Made by a program: the position numbers and the translations under genes. The notes below the pieces were generated by a model. That model was given only the letters and a program-made list of their open reading frames with translations. It was not told where the DNA came from and made no database searches. Below are positions 57,586 to 64,000 of a stretch of DNA of 64,000 nt, one piece after another. The DNA is from Paralvinella palmiformis (Eukaryota; Annelida; Polychaeta; Terebellida; Alvinellidae), in assembly GCA_025642065.1 (NCBI GenBank), contig JAODUP010001183.1, positions 1-64,000 of the forward strand. The letters run 5' to 3'. Each line of letters starts with the position of its first letter. The stretch's first letter is position 1.

Positions 57586-58345
57586 TGTGGTTCGGCATAA
57601 ATATATTTGGTGACAATGGCTGAGAGCACCATAAACCAAACATCCTTAAAATCCATACATGTATAAACGTTTACATAAGCCTAAATGTTCCTATGTTTTT
57701 GTTGCTACTCGAAAGAAAAATTCTCAAATATAAATACACATTTTGCAAGAATGATAATTTTAGCAGGTAAAAATCCATCCCTAAATTTAGAAATCACTAA
57801 AAATAGATGTCAGCAATCCAGTTCACCTGACATTACGTTATTTATTTCCAGGGCCCCATTCTTCAGGTAATATGTACATGGACACAACCACATTAATTAC
57901 ACTTTGTAACCATTGATGGTATATTATAGACTACGAAATACTTTGGCCATCGTCCAAGGAATGTGCTGTATGTCTTTGGTATTCTGTCTCTTTTCTGTCT
58001 TTTAACAAGATATTTCAAATTAAATGACAAGCGGATGCTGACCGGGATGATCGGTAAAACATCCCTGATCTGCTTACCGCTAACACTCTACTCTGACATA
58101 ATTTAATCTGGTATAAAGTTTATCAAAGAGCTACACACATGGATCAAAGGCCATGCATACAATAAAGTAGGAATGTTACCGAATACAACATTTTCATGAG
58201 CAGAATGTTAGGAAGGTGTAAGGTTTTGTAAATAAGATATGGCACACTATATTATTAAGGTGTTAGGGTGAATAGAAAATTAATAATTTCAACTGAAACA
58301 ATTACTTTTATTCACAACGATAACGAATCAGTAAAATAATTATTT
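57560..58345 (+). repeat. Duplicated block G, copy B
   Basis: Matches 44500-45245 and 62140-62990. It begins just after the TA/CT tract with ATATTTGGTGACAATGGCTG (compare 62175) and includes CACCTGACATTACGTTATTT and ACATTTTGCAAGAATGATAA. Similarity continues weakly to about 58700 (GTCGCGTAGCAACTACTTAT against 63160). Confidence 0.75.
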
Positions 58346-58685
58346 TAGTGACCACTGCATGATATTCCAGACCACTCATCAAATGTGAGTCACACTATAA
58401 ATATGTATTTCAGAAATGAAACGAATTACTTGTCGCGTAGCAACTACTTATTACCACCTGGATATTGAGTAGATGTTCAACTCTGCATCACAATTGCACA
58501 ATAATCTATGGGCTGACCCAGAAAATCATAAATAGTCCAGATCGCTATTGTAGGTTCACAGTCGATGACAATGAGATAACATATGGGTGGAGTCTGCTCT
58601 TATTCTCATGCCATCATTAATGGTATAACGTTAATTTAATCTTAGGGTGTTGTTAGTCGATATCCAGGCCACATTAAGCTGTAGT
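58346..58685 (+). other. Probable continuation of block G
   Basis: 58420-58465 matches 63145-63190 around CTTGTCGCGTAGCAACTAC. Otherwise unremarkable. Confidence 0.4.
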
Positions 58686-58689
58686 TTGG

Positions 58690-58830
58690 TCACCATCACC
58701 CAATCCATCGATGGATCGAACGATCCATCCATCCATCAATCCGTCGGTCCGTCAATCCATCCATCGATCGATTCGTCGATCGATCCATCGATCCATCGAC
58801 CCATCTGTCTATCAATCCATCCATCCCCCA
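58690..58830. repeat. Degenerate (ATCC/ATCG)n array
   Basis: Words CCATCCATC, GATCGATC and CCATCGATC in tandem with many substitutions. The open frame over it is not a gene. Confidence 0.85.
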
Positions 58831-58839
58831 ATCAATTGA

Positions 58840-60590
58840 TAGACTGATTGGTTCAATATGCCTTTTATCTCTCCAGAAGATAAGTGTACAGGATAATCTT
58901 ATACCTAGCTTACTATTATTTAAATTAAATTCGTCTGATTCTAATATGAGTTCTTAGAAGATTAAGGAGAGTAGTTCAGTGTCAGATCGGAACTTTTCCT
59001 ATGCAATATTATGTAATAACATATTTGATCAAAGTTTACCTGATACTGTATATGTGTTTCAACTATTTCTGAAATTTCTTTGTATTCCACAGTTTGTACA
59101 CAGCCACGTGTTTGTTTATTCTGTATGTTATGCCCTCGATTGAAGCGCAATCTATGTAAACATGCGCGTTATACACGAATGCGCGAAATACACGGCTAAT
59201 GCGGTACGCCATTGTTGTTTTCGTCTGTGTTAATAATATTATTAAAACCAAGCTCAGCAAGTCCCAGCTGCTGATACACCGTCATTAATCTCTATAGATA
59301 CTAGATCTACGAGAAACATGATGGGTATTAATTGGTCAAGAGCAGGTGGTGTCGTTTCACTGGCCAATGAAGAGTCGCTGTGTCATGGCTCATCTACACA
59401 CACGCGCAAACGGACTTGCCCGGTCGGATCACTTATTTGACAGTGGCTGTCACCTACCCCCAGGCAGTCGAGCAGTCTTTAATGTCTATGCCTGAATGTA
59501 TTGTTAAGTAATTGTTTTAGAGACAAAGTTTAAATTATATTACCTTGAAAATGCGCTGCTAAACAAGTATTTACTAAATGTGAAATAATGCATTTAAACA
59601 TTTGCATGTAGTCAATAGTTCATCAAGACAAAGTCTCACCCCCTTTCTATCTCATTTTCTCGTGTCTTGATACAGGTATACCATTTGACGTGATGAATTA
59701 AGTGATTGATTTTGTAAATGGCTTAATATCCACCGACCACTTAGTATCATGATATCACCTAAAAATAAGGTATGTGAATAGAATTTAGGTTAAGCCCCAA
59801 GAACCATACATACTAGATATATACCCCGACAAAGTATATCTTCAAGCAAATGTCTTCTGCTCTAACCATTTGACTAATGTTACAGTCACAGTCACATTCA
59901 AAGGGTCAACGCAGCCTAAATACCTGTTACATTTGATTTGATATTTCATGTTTCATGATATTTTAGTTAGCTGGAGAATAGACTTGTATATCATGCCAAG
60001 TAAAATTAACGTGTGACTGTAAAATGAAAATATTGTATGTTTTTATTAAGAAATAGTCAGTAATACGAATGTATTTTGAATATATTTTTCTTATTTGATC
60101 CTAAGATTGTTTTAGGTGTTTTTATGCTGTGTTGCTATACTTTCAATAATTTCGTTTGATAACTGTTCTAGTTATCGCTTTTAAATTTAAGGTTCGGACA
60201 TGGTGTGACCGATGTTTTGAGTTCGTTAATTAGCCATTAGGATCTCCTCATCTGATATACATTGTTCCGGTAGAGGTTAATGCTAATGAAGATGAGATGA
60301 TCAGACCGAGGTCTTAAGCATATTCGCATAGGCAACACTCAAACTGCGGGTTTTGGGTACAGCGTATAACCAAACGCAACACATAATATAGGTTTAACAA
60401 TGATAAAATCAAGAAATTCGTTGTAAGAAGAAAATTTATATTGAAAATGAAAGGATAACCCCTTAGGTCCTCCTCTTGGTGAGAATCAGATCTAGACGAC
60501 TCTTGGTTTATTTTCAAGTATTACACATTTAATTAGTTGATAAAAGCAGAATGATGTTAAAGGGTTAAGCATGTAATCGTAATGTTTGTT
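58840..60590. other. No recognisable feature
   Basis: About 1.75 kb of AT-rich unique sequence. Short open frames at 58962-59260 on minus have no motif. Confidence 0.5.
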
Positions 60591-60599
60591 TTTATAATT

Positions 60600-61330
60600 T
60601 ATCCGTCAACATTTCGAACACGGTTTTCATATTTGGATATTCTATTATGAAGAAGAACACAATAAATCAACACTCTATTTAATTCTGAGCGTCACCCCGG
60701 TGGTTCATTTGCGTAGCCTTGATTAGCTTGAATGAACTCAGGTGTTTCCACGGTTGCATTAATGTGTTTACAAAAATAAATATAGGATGACTATAAATGC
60801 TCGGAGCCACCAGAAATACAGTTATTCCATGCTATGAATTTCGGTTAATACTAGAGAAAGAATATTTTGTGACAAAAGTATTTTAGACTTGGTCAAGATA
60901 TATAAGAGCGTGTTATTATCTAAAGCTAAAGCCTAGAATTAAGTCAGTAAGTCTTACTCGTCAATGAATGCTGAAATCACACAATCATGTTGAATATAAT
61001 CTTTGAGACAAGGCAATTTCGAAACTGTAGACATATTACCATGATAAAAATATTATAAAGATGATAACACTCTAAATCACTTTGACATATTCTGATAAAG
61101 TAACTTTCTGGGTTGGATCAATCAATTACAGCTCTATATCACAACATTGCTTAAATCATCACCACTTGAACTAAGTCTAAATTCACTGTTCCAAAAATAA
61201 ACAATTTGTGTATTGCAAATTTATTAATTTATCCGTTATTCCCTTGATATTCGCTAAGCCATAATTTATTAAAACAAAACAATAGCAATAATAAGGTAGT
61301 TATGATGGGAAGTCTCCTTTAAAGAGGCAT
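60600..61330 (+). repeat. Duplicated block G, 5' part, copy C
   Basis: Matches pieces of 42800-43640 in order. See that entry. Confidence 0.6.
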
Positions 61331-61940
61331 AGGCATACACGGTATTTATCCTCCATCCAGTAGTCACCATCAATTCAAGTAAATATGGCTATGTCTTACG
61401 AGTAAATGTATAAGAAAATATTGTAGTCTTCCTCTAAGGGATAATATATCTACCACTCGTATTTCAGCTGGGTTTTACCTTTCTTGAGATTCTGTATATA
61501 GCACACTAGGATATTTTACTTTGATATCGGGGTAATAAAAATGTATCCAAAATTGCCGAACAGAAGAAATATGTTGTATCTGGTCAAGAAAATTATTCAC
61601 TGGACGAAGAAGAGGATTTGCCGACAAATAATTCAATCGCAACATAGAGTAAAGTGGTCACTAGGTGTTTAATGTGTTCTACTAGGAAGCGTGATATAAT
61701 ACAAAACAATGATATCAGGTCATATAATAATTATATACACTGTTTTTGTTTTCATAGATGATAGGAGTGAGTGGTCTCTCAGATATTTATTTACTACCTT
61801 TTATGAAACCCAATGAAATATTAGTAAAATAAGTAAAAAAGTAATTTAAATAAAGGATACTCTCTATTGATTGCTTCCAAATGCCGTTTGAGGCATTTAT
61901 GAGTGACTATACGTGTACGTGTCCGTATGAATGGGTCTGT
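61331..61940. other. No clear feature; probably part of block G
   Basis: Short matches to 43700-44100 only. Confidence 0.35.
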
Positions 61941-61941
61941 G

Positions 61942-61946
<5 letters not shown>

Positions 61947-61995
<49 letters not shown>
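61947..61995. repeat. (TA)n microsatellite
   Basis: About 49 bases of TA. GT/GTAT units follow at 62100-62155. Confidence 0.96.
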
Positions 61996-61998
<3 letters not shown>

Positions 61999-62139
61999 GC
62001 TTATGTGTGGATATATTTTAAACCGTATAGGCATACATATGCTATGTGAGATAATGAACGCTTAATCAGTGGTAACTCTATCCATTGACTAATATATTCG
62101 TGTGAATGTGTGTTTGTGTGTGATTGTGTGTGTGTGTCT

Positions 62140-62990
62140 GTATGTATGTATGTATGAGTGATGTGGATAAATGTATTTATGGCAATGGCTGAAAACACAT
62201 TATCATCATCATTAATATGTTTGTATTTATGGACCAACTCGTATGTTGTTTGTCGCGGAAAATAAAATCTCCCAAATGATAATGCACATTTTGCAAGAAG
62301 GATAATTGTCTAGCCAGTAATATCCATCAGAGTGATCACCAAAAATAGCTTTTTGTTATCCAGCTCACCTGACATTACATTTCCAGGGCCTCATTCTTCA
62401 GATAATGTGTCTCTTGTACATAAACACAATCACATTTAATACAGTTTGTACGTATTGACGGTATATTCTACTAACCCGCAAATACTTAGCGGATTGTGAA
62501 AGAGATGGGCTCCCCTTGTTCGCTGTTTTGTCTGTAACGTGTCTTGGAACAAGGCGTTTCAAATTCAAGGACAATTCGGATGTTCACCTTGATGATCCGG
62601 TACTACTTTACTACAACGTTATTTAACCTGGCCTACAGTATTTAAATATGTTCACGCGATCTTTTCCGGGCGATGATAGCTGTTATCCCATATAATCTGA
62701 GCTGCAATAATTAACTAATACCCCCGTCACACAGCTACATAGTTTGACCAAAGGCCATGCATACAATAAAGTAGCACTTAATCCTAAATGTCAGGCGTTA
62801 TTAATGAATATAGCATTTTCATCAAGAGAAAGTCATCTTATGAATAAAATAAAGGAAGGTGAAAAGTTGTGTTAATAAGATATAGCCATCTAGATTATAA
62901 AGTTACCAGGGTTAGTAGAAAATTAAATAATTTCAAATGAAATGAATTGCTTTTATCCACAACGACAATGAATTTAATTAAATATTTTTT
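62140..62990 (+). repeat. Duplicated block G, core, copy C
   Basis: Matches 44500-45245 and 57560-58345: GGCAATGGCTGAAAACAC, CCCAAATGATAATGCACATT, CAGCTCACCTGACATTACA, GGCCATGCATACAATAAAGT (shared with copy B at 58150). Confidence 0.78.
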
Positions 62991-63194
62991 ATTAAAGTGT
63001 TGACCTGGTAATAAAAATGGATATTTTTGTGTTTCATTGAAAGGGGTTAGTGGAACACTCCTTGCTATGACAACTGCGTGCGTTGTTAATACCTCAAATA
63101 ACATGTCAGCCTTGATATAAAGAGAAATTTGATAAATCATGAATCGAAATTAATTAAACTGTCGCGTAGCAGCCACTTGTTATCATCTGAATTT

Positions 63195-64000
63195 AACTGT
63201 ATGTCTTTAGAAAGTGTTGACCATAGGATAATAATAATGATAATAATGTATATTTAATAAAGCGCCGTTACTATCAGGAGCCATTCAAAGGCGCTGTACA
63301 AATAGTATGTAATATAATAATACCCCAAATAATATGTCTGTAAAAACCCTGTAATGATTTAAAAGATAATAATTATTTATCTGTGTAAACGACCTTAAAT
63401 AGGTGTGTTTTTAGAAGAGACTTAAAATTTCCAAGAGACGACGCATTTCTAATATCTGCCGGCTACCTATTCCACAAAGTGGGGCTGCAACACTAAACGC
63501 ACAATCACCATATGACTTGAGCCTGGCACCTGCAATAGTATCTGACTGGACGACCTGATTTTTCGGGATGACTTTCTAATGGAAACCTGTTCACACATGT
63601 ATTCTGGCGCCATATCATTAATAGATTTATAAATTATTAACAGAATCTTGAAATGGATGCGCTGTCTACCAGGTAGCCAAAGTAGTTTTTGAAGAATTGG
63701 GGTGATATGATCATATTTTCTAGTATTTGTTACATTTCTAGTATTTGGCTGAAGGCGATTAATGTTATAATAAGATATGCCATATAACAGGGAGTTACAA
63801 TAGTCTATACGAGATGTAACAAAGGCATGGACTACAGTTATAAGTGATTCTTGTGTCAGGAATGCTTTTAAACGGTAGATGGTCTTAAGATGGTAGTAGG
63901 CAGCTCGGCATACTGATGTGACATGTTCATGCATGTTAATACATTGGTCAAACATTACCCCTATATTTGTTTACTGACCCGTTAAGGGTAATCGAAGATG
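63195..64000 (-). pseudogene. CR1/L2-type LINE, 3' part; runs off the window
   Basis: Minus strand. A 162-codon frame at 63955-63467 with AAYYHLKTIYRLKAFLTQES, AFVTSRIDYCNSLLYGIS, TRKYDHITPILQKLLWLP and IYKSINDMAPEYM, the C-terminal region of a LINE reverse transcriptase. After a frame break come PADIRNASSLGNFKSLLKTH and LFKVVYTDK (63465-63380). The 3' end near 63250-63300 has GTACAGCGCCTTTGAATGG and a TTATTATCATTATT-type tail. It is the same family as the plus-strand relic at 17134-20800, matching even at the window edge (CATCTTCGATTACC near 64000 and at 19030). The catalytic core, if kept, lies beyond 64000. Confidence 0.88.

Overview
The window looks like non-coding, repeat-rich nuclear DNA of an animal. 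It is AT-rich and carries dozens of long dinucleotide arrays. It also holds tRNA-derived SINEs, 5'-truncated LINEs of CR1/L2 and I type, a Tc1-type transposase relic, and probable Penelope-type and pogo/Tigger-type remains. This mix suits a lophotrochozoan, most likely a mollusc; that placement is inference and the species cannot be fixed from sequence alone. There are no operons or bacterial signals. I find no host gene that can be called with confidence. The few candidate exons (709-850, 12100-12471, 27275-27751, 34597-34974, 35025-35345) sit in locally GC-richer islands and remain unproven.

Layout. 1-16 kb: one copy of a hairpin-bearing repeat family (R1), several copies of a tRNA-like SINE, a hammerhead-ribozyme-like motif at 5728-5769, a 330-bp (CTCA)n array, and many CA/TA arrays. 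16.5-21 kb: a decayed CR1/L2-type LINE (endonuclease plus reverse transcriptase) split by about 1.25 kb of younger nested repeats and flanked on both sides by 50-bp tandem arrays. 21-29 kb: a pogo/Tigger-like repeat, a second R1 copy, a LINE 3' end, SINEs, and the longest non-repetitive ORF. 29-33 kb: repeat family R2, a degenerate Penelope-like reverse transcriptase followed by a direct duplication, and two stretches that look like poor base calling. 33-42 kb: mostly featureless DNA with SINEs and diverged local duplications. 42-46 kb: the third R1 copy and the first copy of a block repeated at 57.5-58.7 kb and 60.6-63.2 kb, plus a SINE with a perfect 15-bp target-site duplication. 48.5-57.4 kb: a transposon graveyard holding two CR1/L2-type LINE tails on minus, an I-type LINE with RNase H on minus, a LINE on plus, and a Tc1-type transposase on minus. 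63.2-64 kb: a LINE tail on minus of the same family as the 17-kb element; it runs out of the window.

The elements do not form a pathway. What links them is mobilisation. SINE tails appear to seed CAT microsatellites, and a short shared 3' tail precedes CA arrays at roughly ten loci. LINEs and DNA elements are nested in one another. All open reading frames made only of IY, HT, LTHS or similar repeats are microsatellite translations and are not listed as genes.
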